From WHSW01 sp963842795 (lineage in GTDB: Bacteria; Actinomycetota; Thermoleophilia; Solirubrobacterales; 70-9): DNA of 64,000 nucleotides. Made by a program: the position numbers and the translations under genes. A model generated the notes under the pieces. The model was not told the origin of the DNA and did not search any database. It saw only the letters and a program-made list of their open reading frames with translations. The stretch lies in the NCBI GenBank assembly GCA_963842795.1, contig CAWJHV010000018.1, forward strand, positions 124,001 to 188,000. The letters are read 5' to 3'. Shown here one piece after another: positions 24,470-32,490 of this stretch; positions within the stretch are counted from its first letter, which is position 1; every line of letters starts with the position of its first letter.

Positions 24470-25531
24470 TTAGGCGGCTAGCGCTGCCGCGCCGACGGGG
24501 ACGCGGATGAGGTCGCGCTCGGCGAGCAGCTCGGCGACCTGGACGGCGTTCGTGGCCGCGCCCTTGCGCAGGTTGTCGCCGACGATCCAGAGGTTGAGGC
24601 AGCGCTCGCCGGAGGGGTCGCGCCGGATCCGGCCGACGAGCACCTCGTCGCGCCCGGCGGCGTCGGTCGCCATCGGGTAGACGCCGTCGGCGGGCGCGTC
24701 GATGACCAGCGCCCCGGGCGCCTGCGAGAGCAGCTCGCGGCACTGCTCGGGCGAGAGCTCGGCGCGGGTCTGGACGTTGACCGACTGCGAGTGGCCGACG
24801 AACACGGGCACCCGGGCGCAGGTGGCCGAGATCCCCAGCTCTTCACCGAGCTCGAGGATCTTCCGCGTCTCGGCCATCAGCTTGCGCTCCTCGGTCGTGT
24901 AGTCGTCGCCGTCCTTGAAGCTCTCGACCTGCGGCAGCACGTTGAACGCGATCCGGTGTGGATAGACCTCGGGCGCCGGGGGATCCTGGCGGTGCAGGAT
25001 CGCGTGCGCCTGGCCCTCGAGCTCGTCGACCGCCCGCTGGCCGGTCCCCGAGACCGACTGGTAGGTGGAGATCACGATCCGCTCGATCCCCACCTGGCGC
25101 TCGATCGGGCCGAGCGCGATCATCAGCTGCATCGTCGAGCAGTTCGGGTTCGCGACCAGCCCGCTGTGCGCGTCGACCGCGTCGGGGTTGATCTCGGCGA
25201 CCACCAGCGGCACCTCGGGGTGCTGGCGCCAGTAGCTGGTGTTGTCGACGACCACCGCGCCCGCGGCGATCAACCGCGGGGCCCACTCGGCGCTGACCGC
25301 GCCCCCGGCCGAGGAGAGCACCAGGTCGAGGCCCTGGATCGTCTCGTCCGTGAGCGTCCGGCACTCGACCTCCGCGCCGCCGAAATCGATCCGCCGCCCG
25401 GCCGAGCGCTCGGAGGCGAACGGGACCAGCTCGCCCACGGGGAAGGCCCGCTCGGCGAGGACATCGAGGATCGTCGCGCCGACCGCGCCCGTGGCGCCGA
25501 GGACGCCGACACTGTAACCGGGGTCGCTCAT
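24470..25531 (-). CDS. asd: Aspartate-semialdehyde dehydrogenase
   Basis: This 353-residue enzyme reduces beta-aspartyl phosphate to aspartate semialdehyde for lysine/diaminopimelate, threonine and methionine synthesis. The NADP loop GATGAVG (residues 10-16), the catalytic cysteine in NPNCSTMQ, SVSGTGQRAVDEL and the late VPVFVGHSQSVNV histidine region are all present. The ATG at 25531 gives the expected length. lysC lies 43 nt upstream on the same strand, so the pair forms the start of the aspartate pathway. Confidence 0.96.
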   Translation of the reverse strand: MSDPGYSVGVLGATGAVGATILDVLAERAFPVGELVPFASERSAGRRIDFGGAEVECRTLTDETIQGLDLVLSSAGGAVSAEWAPRLIAAGAVVVDNTSYWRQHPEVPLVVAEINPDAVDAHSGLVANPNCSTMQLMIALGPIERQVGIERIVISTYQSVSGTGQRAVDELEGQAHAILHRQDPPAPEVYPHRIAFNVLPQVESFKDGDDYTTEERKLMAETRKILELGEELGISATCARVPVFVGHSQSVNVQTRAELSPEQCRELLSQAPGALVIDAPADGVYPMATDAAGRDEVLVGRIRRDPSGERCLNLWIVGDNLRKGAATNAVQVAELLAERDLIRVPVGAAALAA

Positions 25532-25574
25532 CGCGAAAAGTATGGCGGAGCGGTCTGCCGGAGCGGTGGCCTGG

Positions 25575-26843
25575 CTAGGAGGTGACCCTTGGGCGGTGCT
25601 CGCCCGAGGGGTCCTCCTCGCGGACGGCGTCGGCGCCGAGGCCGAACGCCTCGTGCAGCGCGCCGACGGCATCGCCGACCCGGTCGGCGGCGATCACGCA
25701 CGAGATCTTGATCGGCGAGGTGGAGATCATCTCGATGTTGATCCCCGCGTCGCCGAGCACCCGGAAGACGGTCGCGGCGACGCCGGGGTGGCTGCGCATC
25801 CCGGCGCCGACGATCGAGACCTTGCCGATCTCGTCGTCCTTGTTGAGCTCGGCGACGTCGAGCCCGGCGAGCGCCTCGGTCGCCCTCTCGAGGTCGTCGC
25901 GTTCGACCGTGAACGAGAGGTCGGCCTTCGAGTCCCGGGAGATCGGCTCGTTCTGGATGATCATGTCGACGTTGACGTTGGCGTCGGCGAGCGCGCCGAA
26001 GACGCGGCCCGCGACGCCGGGCTCGTCGCGAAGTCCGCTCAGCGTGACGCGCGCCTCGTAGGCGTGGGTCACGGCGGTCACCATCGGCTGCTCCATGGTC
26101 GCGTCCTCGGCGAGCACGAGCGTACCGGTGGCGTCCTTGAACGAGCTCCGGCAGTGGATGCTGACCCCGTGGTTGCGCCCGTACTCGACCGCGCGCAGCT
26201 GCAGCACCCCGGCGCCCGACGACGACATCTCCAGCATCTCGTCGAAGGAGACCTGTGCGAGCTTGCGCGCCGCGGGGACGAGCCGCGGGTCGGCGCTGAA
26301 GACGCCGTCGACGTCGGTGTAGATCTCGCAGATGTCGGCGCCGAGCGCGGCCGCGATCGCGACCGCGGTCGTGTCCGAGCCCCCGCGCCCCAGCGTGGTC
26401 ACGTCCTTGGAGTCGCCGGAGACACCCTGGAAACCGGCGACGAGCACGATCCTGTCCTCGGCGAGGCCGGCGCGGATGCGGTCGGCGCGGACGTCGATGA
26501 TTCGCGCCTTCGTGTGCGAGGAGTCGGTGACGATCCCCGCCTGCGAGCCGGTGAGCGACATCGCCGAGTGGCCCATGTCGTGGATCGCCATCGCGCAGAG
26601 CGCGCACGAGATCCGCTCCCCGGTGGAGAGCAGCATGTCCATCTCGCGCTCCAGCGGCCGGGGCGAGATCTCATACGCCGCGTCGACGAGCTCGTCGGTG
26701 GTCTTGCCGCGCGCTGAGAGCACCGCGACGACCTGCTTGCCGCCCTCGCGCGCGGCGACGATCCGGCGCGCGGCGCGCTTGATGTCCTCGGCCTCGGCGA
26801 CCGAGGTGCCGCCGAACTTCATCACGATCGTCTCAGCTGGCAT
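25575..26843 (-). CDS. lysC: Aspartate kinase
   Basis: This 422-residue aspartokinase phosphorylates aspartate, the committed step of the aspartate family. The start VMKFGGTSVAE is canonical, and TTLGRGGSDTTAVAIAAALG and YTDVDGVFSADPR are intact. Two ACT domains fill residues about 265-410, the regulatory site for lysine/threonine feedback. The ATG at 26843 (MPAETIVMKFGG) is the conventional start. An internal translation start for a separate beta subunit, as in some actinobacteria, is possible but cannot be shown. A strong palindrome lies about 60 nt upstream. Confidence 0.96.
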   Translation of the reverse strand: MPAETIVMKFGGTSVAEAEDIKRAARRIVAAREGGKQVVAVLSARGKTTDELVDAAYEISPRPLEREMDMLLSTGERISCALCAMAIHDMGHSAMSLTGSQAGIVTDSSHTKARIIDVRADRIRAGLAEDRIVLVAGFQGVSGDSKDVTTLGRGGSDTTAVAIAAALGADICEIYTDVDGVFSADPRLVPAARKLAQVSFDEMLEMSSSGAGVLQLRAVEYGRNHGVSIHCRSSFKDATGTLVLAEDATMEQPMVTAVTHAYEARVTLSGLRDEPGVAGRVFGALADANVNVDMIIQNEPISRDSKADLSFTVERDDLERATEALAGLDVAELNKDDEIGKVSIVGAGMRSHPGVAATVFRVLGDAGINIEMISTSPIKISCVIAADRVGDAVGALHEAFGLGADAVREEDPSGEHRPRVTS

Positions 26844-26902
26844 CGGCGCAGGTACGGTCGTGGTTGCGCGAGCGAAAATCAAGCATGTCAAGGACGCAGG
26901 GA

Positions 26903-26927
26903 GTCTGAATAGCAGCGCTATTCAGAC
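26903..26927. repeat. Perfect 11-bp-arm palindrome upstream of lysC
   Basis: GTCTGAATAGC-AGC-GCTATTCAGAC has eleven perfectly paired bases on each side of a 3-nt loop. It lies in the 186-nt gap between lysC (start 26843, minus) and the GH3-like gene (start 27030, plus). No T-tract follows on either strand, so a rho-independent terminator is unlikely. A TTGACA follows on the minus strand (26886-26891). An operator or attenuating hairpin for lysC-asd is the best guess. Confidence 0.6.
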
Positions 26928-27013
26928 GACTGAGGACGAAGGCAGGCGTCGATTTGCAGCCGCGCAAGCGCGGGCGTACTTGCGGCGGTGTCAGCAACAT
27001 CGCCGAGTGAGAA

Positions 27014-27019
27014 TACGAT
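27014..27019 (+). promoter_or_regulatory. Probable -10 element of the GH3-like gene
   Basis: TACGAT is followed 10 nt later by the ATG at 27030; there is no Shine-Dalgarno sequence. Confidence 0.4.
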
Positions 27020-27029
27020 CGCGCGTCGA

Positions 27030-28232
27030 ATGACGGATTCGGGGGCTGATTCGAGGGGGCCCTCGCGGCTCGTGGCGGCTCGCCGCCGGTCGGTCGCGAT
27101 CGCGGCCGCGATCGTCGCGATCATCGTCGTGACCCTGATCGCGGTGCTCGGCGGCGGCGGTGATGACGACGCCTCACCGCCCGAGCCCGAGCCGACGGCT
27201 GAGTTCTCGGCACCGGTGGCCGAACGCCTCTCGCAGATGGCGCCGCAGGCGCTCGCCGACCAGGTGCTGCTGGCCGGATTCGACGGCGCCGACGCCACCG
27301 CCCCGTTCCTCGACCAGGTGCGGATCCACCAGCTCGGGGGGATCCTGGTCGACTCGCGCAACTGGACCGACTCCATCACCGGCACGGCTCTGGTCAGCGC
27401 CCTGCGGGCCGCCGGCCGCGAGGGCGAGCGGATCCCGCCGCTGCTCGTCGCCGCCCAGGAGGGCGGCGTCTACCGCGCTCTGGCCGACCTGCCCCCCGAG
27501 CAGACCGAGCTCGAGCTCGGCGACGCCGGCAGGGTCGGAGCGACCGAGGACTGGGCGCGCGAGACCTCGGCGGCGCTGAGGACCGCGGGCTTCGACCTCA
27601 ACCTGTTCCCGGTCGCCGACGTCGCGACCCTCGACAGCCCGCTCGCCGACCGCGCCTTCTCCGACGACCCGGCGACGGTCGCCGAGCTGACCGCGGCGGC
27701 GGTCCGCGGCTGCCGCGACGCCGGGATCGCCTGTGCGCCGCTTCACTTCCCCGGCCTCGGCGCCGCCTCGCAGGACACCGACCAGGGCCCGGCCACGGTC
27801 AGCCTCGACGAGGCCGGACTGGCGCAGCGCGACCTGCGCGCCTTCGAGGCGGCGTTCGACGAGCGCGCTCCCGCCGTCGTCCTCTCACTCGCCTTCTACG
27901 CCGCCTACGACCCGGTGACGCCGGGGGCGCTCACGCCCCTGGTGGCGACGAGCCTGCTGCGCGACGAGCTCGGCTACGAGGGCGTCGCGATCACCGACGA
28001 CCTCGGGGCCGGCGCGGTGCATTCGAGCTACAAGGGCGGAGAGGCCGCCGTCGCCGCACTCGCCGCGGGGGCCGACCTCGTCCAGATCGCCTCCCCCGAG
28101 GACGTCGATCGGGCCCGAGCCGCGATCCTCGACGCGATCTCCAGCGGCGACCTCACCAATGCGCGGCTCGAGCAGGCGGCGGGGCGGGTGCTGACCCTGA
28201 AGCGCAAGCTGGGCCTGCTCGAGCCGAGCTAG
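27030..28232 (+). CDS. Glycoside hydrolase family 3-like protein, membrane-anchored
   Basis: This 400-residue protein begins with a basic stretch and one membrane helix (about 24-40), then a GH3 N-terminal barrel resembling NagZ beta-N-acetylhexosaminidases. The nucleophile loop is kept (GVAITDDLGAGAV). NagZ uses a KHFPG loop and an Asp-His dyad (DSH) as general acid. Here the loop reads PLHFPGLG and the dyad position reads DTDQGP, so lysine and histidine are replaced. The enzyme may therefore have altered specificity or be a non-catalytic binding protein. It would face the cell wall. It is divergent from lysC. Confidence 0.8.
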   Translation: MTDSGADSRGPSRLVAARRRSVAIAAAIVAIIVVTLIAVLGGGGDDDASPPEPEPTAEFSAPVAERLSQMAPQALADQVLLAGFDGADATAPFLDQVRIHQLGGILVDSRNWTDSITGTALVSALRAAGREGERIPPLLVAAQEGGVYRALADLPPEQTELELGDAGRVGATEDWARETSAALRTAGFDLNLFPVADVATLDSPLADRAFSDDPATVAELTAAAVRGCRDAGIACAPLHFPGLGAASQDTDQGPATVSLDEAGLAQRDLRAFEAAFDERAPAVVLSLAFYAAYDPVTPGALTPLVATSLLRDELGYEGVAITDDLGAGAVHSSYKGGEAAVAALAAGADLVQIASPEDVDRARAAILDAISSGDLTNARLEQAAGRVLTLKRKLGLLEPS

Positions 28233-28287
28233 AGCATCCGGACCCGAGCACCGTGACGAGAGTCACACCCGCGAATGTATCCGCCCG

Positions 28288-28306
28288 ATATATCTTCGCG
28301 ATATAT
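28288..28306. promoter_or_regulatory. Probable PadR operator overlapping the padR start
   Basis: ATATATC (28288-28294) and GATATAT (28300-28306) form an inverted repeat with a 5-nt spacer. They can also be read as a direct repeat of CGATATAT. The right arm includes the ATG of the regulator. The form fits autorepression of the PadR-MMPL pair. Confidence 0.55.
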
Positions 28307-28865
28307 GGAACTCAGCGCCACCGCATACGTCGTCCTCGGGATGCTGCGCCACGAGCCGCGCACCGGCTATGAGATCAAGGCCGCCGTCGACAGGTCGACC
28401 CGGTTCTTCTGGGCGGCGAGCTACGGGCAGATCTACCCCGAGCTTCGCCGGCTCGAGGAGGCCGGCCTGGTCGAGGGCAGCCCCGAGCCCCGCGGCGGCC
28501 GGCGGCGCACGGTCTACGCGCTCACCGACGCCGGGCGGGCCGAGCTTCGCACCTGGCTCGACCGGGGCGCCGAGGTGCTCGAGATGCGCGACGAGGGCCT
28601 GCTGAAGCTCTTCTTCGCCGCGGCCGGGCCGGAGATGGCGGACGAGGTCCTCGCCGCGAAGCAGCGGCTGCACGAGCGCAAGCTCGCCGAGCTGCGGGCG
28701 GTGGAGCCCGCCGCGCTCGCGACCGCCGCCGAGGGCGACCCGTTCCCGGACCTGGTCCGCCGCTACGGGATCGAGGCGAGCGAGTGGATGATCGACTGGT
28801 GCGAGCGCGCCCGAGCGGAGCTCGGGCGGGCCGCAGAAACGGGGGAAGGAGGCAAGCGCCGATGA
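28305..28865 (+). CDS. PadR family transcriptional regulator
   Basis: This 186-residue regulator has an N-terminal winged helix (residues 1-85: AYVVLGMLRHEPRTGYEIKA, then YGQIYPELRRLEEAGLV and the wing with RRRTVYALTDAG). A C-terminal helical dimerisation domain follows. PadR proteins usually repress transporter or detoxification genes. Here the MMPL transporter starts on the stop codon of padR (ATGATG/ATGA), a typical repressor-exporter unit. A palindrome covers the start codon. The ATG at 28305 is preferred to one ten codons upstream because homology begins at MELSATAYVVLG. Confidence 0.9.
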   Translation: MELSATAYVVLGMLRHEPRTGYEIKAAVDRSTRFFWAASYGQIYPELRRLEEAGLVEGSPEPRGGRRRTVYALTDAGRAELRTWLDRGAEVLEMRDEGLLKLFFAAAGPEMADEVLAAKQRLHERKLAELRAVEPAALATAAEGDPFPDLVRRYGIEASEWMIDWCERARAELGRAAETGEGGKRR

Positions 28866-30964
28866 TGTTCAACCGTCTCGCAGAGCTCGCACAACGGAGA
28901 GGCAAGCGCGTTCTCGTACTGGCCGCCGTGCTGTTCGTCGCCGCCGGGGCCTTCGGCGCCGGCGTAGCCGACCGCCTCGCTCCCTACGGCGCCGACGACC
29001 CGGCGACCGAGAGCGTCCGCGCCGACCGGCTGCTCGAGCGCTCGGGCTATCGCGACACCGCTTTGATCGTGCTCGTCGACGGAGTCGACGTCTCGACCGC
29101 GGCCGGTCGCGACCGGATCGCGGGGATCGCCGACGAGCTCGGCGACCAGCCGGAGGTCGCGAGCGTCTCCAGCTATCTCGACAACCGCTCCGAGGACTTC
29201 GTCTCGGTCGACGGCGACTCGACCTACATCGCCGCCGGGCTCGAGCCGACCGACGACAAGAAGGCCCAGGACGCCGCCGACAGGGTCGCCGATTCCGTGG
29301 CGGACGAGCCGGGCGTGACCGTGGGCGGCTCGGCGCTGACCCAGGCCCAGGCCAACGACCAGGTCGAGAACGACCTGCGGACCGCGGAGCTCTACGCCTT
29401 CCCGCTGCTCTTCGTGCTCTCGCTGCTCTTCTTCCGCAGCCTCGTCGCCGCGCTGCTGCCGCTGCTCGTCGGGGCCCTCGCGATCGTCGCGACCATGGTC
29501 ACCCTGCGCGTCGCGAACGAGGTCACCGACGTCTCGATCTTCGCCCTCAACCTGGTCACCGGGCTCGGCCTCGGGCTCGCGATCGACTACAGCCTGTTCA
29601 TCGTCTCCCGCTATCGCGAGGAGATCGCAAAGCGCGGGCCGGGGATCGAGGCGATGAAGCGGACGATGGCGACCGCCGGGCGCACGGTGCTGTTCAGCTC
29701 GCTGACCGTCGCCGGCGCGATCGCCTCGCTGATCGTCTTCCCGCAGCGCTTCCTCTACTCGATGGGGATCGGGGGGTCGCTGGTGGCGCTGATCGCCGCC
29801 GCGATCGCGCTTGTCGTCCTCCCCGCCGTCCTAGCCCTGCTCGGCGAGCGGGTCAACTCGCTCGCGCCGGCGTTTCTCAACCGGCGCGCCGAACGCGACG
29901 CACGCCCTGCCCAGGAGGGCTTCTGGTACCGCCTCTCGCAGCTGGTGATGCGGTTCCCGGGCCGGATCGCCGCCGCCAGCGCCGCGCTGCTGATCGCGCT
30001 GGGAATCCCGTTCCTGAGCATCCAGTTCACCTCGGTCGACGCCCAGGTGCTGCCGGCGGAGGCGAGCGCGCGCCAGGTCGACGACGCGCTGCGCGCCGAC
30101 TTCCCGCCCTTCCGCGACACCCCGATCACCCTCGCCGTCCAGGGTGGCGTCGACGAGGCGCGCGCGGTCGAGCGGCGGGTCGCCGAGGTCGACGGGGTCG
30201 CCGCGGTCCGCCCGCCGGTCGAGCTCGAGCACGGCGTCTCCGTGGTCCGCGCGGTCTCCGCGCACCCGCCGCTCAGCGACGCGAGCCAGGACCTGGTCGA
30301 GCGCCTGCGCGCAGACGACGACTCGAGCCTGATCACGGGGTTCACCGCCGACTTCGTCGACCTCAAGGAGAGCCTCGTCGACCACCTGCCGCTGGTGCTC
30401 GCAATCGCCGGCCTGGTCACCTTCATCGTCCTGTTCGTTATGACCGGCTCGGTGATCCTGCCGCTGAAGCAGATCCTGATGAACGCGCTCACGCTCAGCG
30501 CCGTGTTCGGGATCCTGGTGTTGGTCTTCCAGGACGGGCGCTTCGAGGGCCTGCTCGGCTACACGAGCCAGGGCGGGCTCGAGACCACGCAGCCGCTGTT
30601 CCTGTTCGCGGTGGTCTTCGGCCTCTCGACCGACTACGGGGTGTTCCTGCTGTCGCGGATCAAGGAAGCGCGCGACGGCGGCGCCTCTGACAACGACTCG
30701 GTCGCGATCGGGCTCGAGCGCACCGGGCGGATCGTGACCGCGGCGGCGCTGCTGTTCTCGATCGCGATCGGCGCCTTCGTCACCTCGCAGATGATCTTCA
30801 TCAAGGAGCTCGGGCTCGGAGTCGCGCTCGCGGTCCTGATCGACGCGACGATCGTCCGCGCACTGCTGGTGCCCTCGCTGATGCGCCTGCTCGGGCGCTG
30901 GAACTGGTGGGCCCCGAGGCCGCTGCGCCGCCTCCACGACCGGATCGGGATGAGCGAGGCCTGA
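28862..30964 (+). CDS. MMPL/RND family transporter
   Basis: This 700-residue member of the MmpL branch of the RND superfamily has two halves, each with an extracytoplasmic domain and five to six helices (12 in total). The conserved GLGLGLAIDYSLFIVSRYREE of the first half and FGLSTDYGVFLLSRIKE of the second half contain the Asp-Tyr pairs used for proton transfer. Such proteins export lipids or hydrophobic drugs. AGGAGG lies about 10 nt before the ATG at 28862, which overlaps the padR stop. It is presumably derepressed when PadR binds its ligand. Confidence 0.93.
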   Translation: MMFNRLAELAQRRGKRVLVLAAVLFVAAGAFGAGVADRLAPYGADDPATESVRADRLLERSGYRDTALIVLVDGVDVSTAAGRDRIAGIADELGDQPEVASVSSYLDNRSEDFVSVDGDSTYIAAGLEPTDDKKAQDAADRVADSVADEPGVTVGGSALTQAQANDQVENDLRTAELYAFPLLFVLSLLFFRSLVAALLPLLVGALAIVATMVTLRVANEVTDVSIFALNLVTGLGLGLAIDYSLFIVSRYREEIAKRGPGIEAMKRTMATAGRTVLFSSLTVAGAIASLIVFPQRFLYSMGIGGSLVALIAAAIALVVLPAVLALLGERVNSLAPAFLNRRAERDARPAQEGFWYRLSQLVMRFPGRIAAASAALLIALGIPFLSIQFTSVDAQVLPAEASARQVDDALRADFPPFRDTPITLAVQGGVDEARAVERRVAEVDGVAAVRPPVELEHGVSVVRAVSAHPPLSDASQDLVERLRADDDSSLITGFTADFVDLKESLVDHLPLVLAIAGLVTFIVLFVMTGSVILPLKQILMNALTLSAVFGILVLVFQDGRFEGLLGYTSQGGLETTQPLFLFAVVFGLSTDYGVFLLSRIKEARDGGASDNDSVAIGLERTGRIVTAAALLFSIAIGAFVTSQMIFIKELGLGVALAVLIDATIVRALLVPSLMRLLGRWNWWAPRPLRRLHDRIGMSEA

Positions 30965-31003
30965 GCGGGAATCCGCGGCCCGGCGGCGCCCGTATATCCG
31001 GGC

Positions 31004-31186
31004 ATGAGCCGAACCGCTCTCGTCCGGAGGCTGCTCGCCTCGATCGCGGTTGTGGCGGCGCTCGGGCTGGCGGCGTGCGGGGACTCCGGCGACGACGACT
31101 CGAGCGACGCGGGCTCGGCCGGGTCGTCCGGCGCCGGGAGCTCGACGACCACCACGTCGACGAGCAACGCCGGCAGCCTCTACTGA
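31004..31186 (+). CDS. Very short lipoprotein
   Basis: This 60-residue ORF has a lipoprotein signal peptide, lipobox LAAC (cysteine 25), and a low-complexity acidic/Ser/Thr tail only. Its first 35 residues resemble those of the next lipoprotein (GLAACG.SGDD), so it may be a truncated duplicate. TATATC at 30993-30998 stands 5 nt before the ATG. The tail is too short for a folded domain. Confidence 0.5.
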   Translation: MSRTALVRRLLASIAVVAALGLAACGDSGDDDSSDAGSAGSSGAGSSTTTTSTSNAGSLY

Positions 31187-31267
31187 CGGCCGGACCGCCG
31201 GTAAATCCTTACCGAATCGTTAGGGGCGGCGGAGGCCGCACGACGGCCGCCGCTCGTAGTACCGGGC

Positions 31268-31828
31268 ATGAAGAGATTTGCCCGCGTAGAACTGCTCCTC
31301 ACCACGATCGGGATCGCCGCCGTGCTCGGCCTCGCCGCCTGCGGCAACTCGGGCGACGACGGCGACACGACGGCGACCGCCGCGACGGCCTCGACCGGCG
31401 GCGAGACGATCTCCATGGCGACGATCGACGGCTCCGACGTGCTCGTCGACGCGAACGGCGACGCCCTCTACTCCCCCGAGCAGGAGGCGAACGGGCAGAT
31501 CAGCTGCACCGGCGCCTGCGAGAAGATCTGGGTGCCGCTGACGGTGAGCGGCGGGATGAAGCCGACCGCCTCGGCCGACGTCACGGGGCCGCCGGGGACC
31601 GTCAAGCGTCCCGACGGCTCGCTGCAGGTAACGCTCGACGGCGCGCCGCTCTACACCTTCACCGAGGACGGCGGCCCCGGCAAGGTGACCGGCGACGGCT
31701 TCTCCGACCAGTTCGACGGCAAGAGCTTCACCTGGCATGTGGTCACCGTCGGCGGGTCGGCGGGGTCCGACGAGAACGCCCCATCGACGACGACCTCGTC
31801 GAGCTCGGGCGGCGCCTACTCCTACTGA
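31268..31828 (+). CDS. Lipoprotein with secreted-repeat (COG4315/PF03640-like) domain
   Basis: This 186-residue lipoprotein has lipobox LAAC (cysteine 26), then a low-complexity linker, then two copies of the short beta repeat of the COG4315 family. The first is GDALYSPEQEANGQISCTGACEKIWVPL and the second ends around GAPLYTFTEDGGPGKVTGDG. Two cysteines (SCTGAC) may form a disulfide. It should sit on the outer membrane face. The family function is not established. The 81-nt gap upstream contains TAGTAC 5 nt before the ATG. Confidence 0.82.
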   Translation: MKRFARVELLLTTIGIAAVLGLAACGNSGDDGDTTATAATASTGGETISMATIDGSDVLVDANGDALYSPEQEANGQISCTGACEKIWVPLTVSGGMKPTASADVTGPPGTVKRPDGSLQVTLDGAPLYTFTEDGGPGKVTGDGFSDQFDGKSFTWHVVTVGGSAGSDENAPSTTTSSSSGGAYSY

Positions 31829-31846
31829 GTCGGCGGCTGCGCTCGC

Positions 31847-32446
31847 TCAGCCGACGGCGCTGCGGCCGGTGAGCGCGCGGCCGAGGGTGACCTCGTCGGC
31901 GTGCTCGAGGTCCGCCCCCACGGGCAGGCCCGACGCCAGGCGGGTGATCGTCACCTTGCCGCGCAGGAGCTCGGCGACGTGGTGGGCCGTTGCCTCGCCG
32001 GTGGTGGTCGGGTTGGTCGCCAGGACGACCTCCGTCACCGGCTCGGAGGCGCCGTCGATGCGCGTGACGAGCTCGGCGATCTTCAGGTCCTCGGGGTCGA
32101 CGCCGTCGATCGGCGAGAGCGCCCCGCCGAGCACGTGGTAGAGGCCCCGGTACTCGTGGGTGCGCTCGATCGGGATCACGTCGGCGGGCTGCTCGACGAC
32201 GCAGATCAGGGCCCGGTCGCGGCGGGTGTCGTCGCAGACGTCGCAGCGCGGTCCCTCGGCGAGGTTGAAGCAGACCTCGCAGAGGCCGACCTTCTCGCGC
32301 ACCTCGCGGATCGCGTCGGCGAGCCCGGCCGCGTCCCCGTCCTCGGAGCGCAGGATGTGGAAGGCGAGCCGCTGCGCGGTGCGCCGGCCGATGCCGGGAA
32401 GCTTCGCCAGCTCGGTGACCAGGCGCTCGATCGGTTGCGGGTACAT
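31847..32446 (-). CDS. recR: Recombination mediator protein RecR
   Basis: This 199-residue recombination protein loads RecA together with RecFO. The N-terminal helix-hairpin-helix (LAKLPGIGRRTAQRLAFHIL), the four-cysteine zinc finger (CEVCFN...CDVC) and the Toprim domain (ICVVEQPADVIPIERT...YHVLGG) are intact. The length is standard. It starts with ATG 32446. It lies downstream of dnaX and ybaB on the same strand, as in many bacteria, but here a glutamate-cysteine ligase-like gene lies between. Confidence 0.96.
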   Translation of the reverse strand: MYPQPIERLVTELAKLPGIGRRTAQRLAFHILRSEDGDAAGLADAIREVREKVGLCEVCFNLAEGPRCDVCDDTRRDRALICVVEQPADVIPIERTHEYRGLYHVLGGALSPIDGVDPEDLKIAELVTRIDGASEPVTEVVLATNPTTTGEATAHHVAELLRGKVTITRLASGLPVGADLEHADEVTLGRALTGRSAVG

Positions 32447-32490
32447 CGCCGGTGAAGCTAGCGGCAGCGGCGGCGGGGGCGCGTAGGACC

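Noticed and set aside
26844..27029. Lysine riboswitch or T-box upstream of lysC
   Set aside because: The 186-nt gap lacks recognisable conserved core elements of either; only one strong hairpin is present.
28287..28307. PadR operator as a fifth copy of the GntR-island motif
   Set aside because: It shares GATATATC but is arranged as two half-sites with a spacer and lies 16 kb from the island beside its own PadR regulator.
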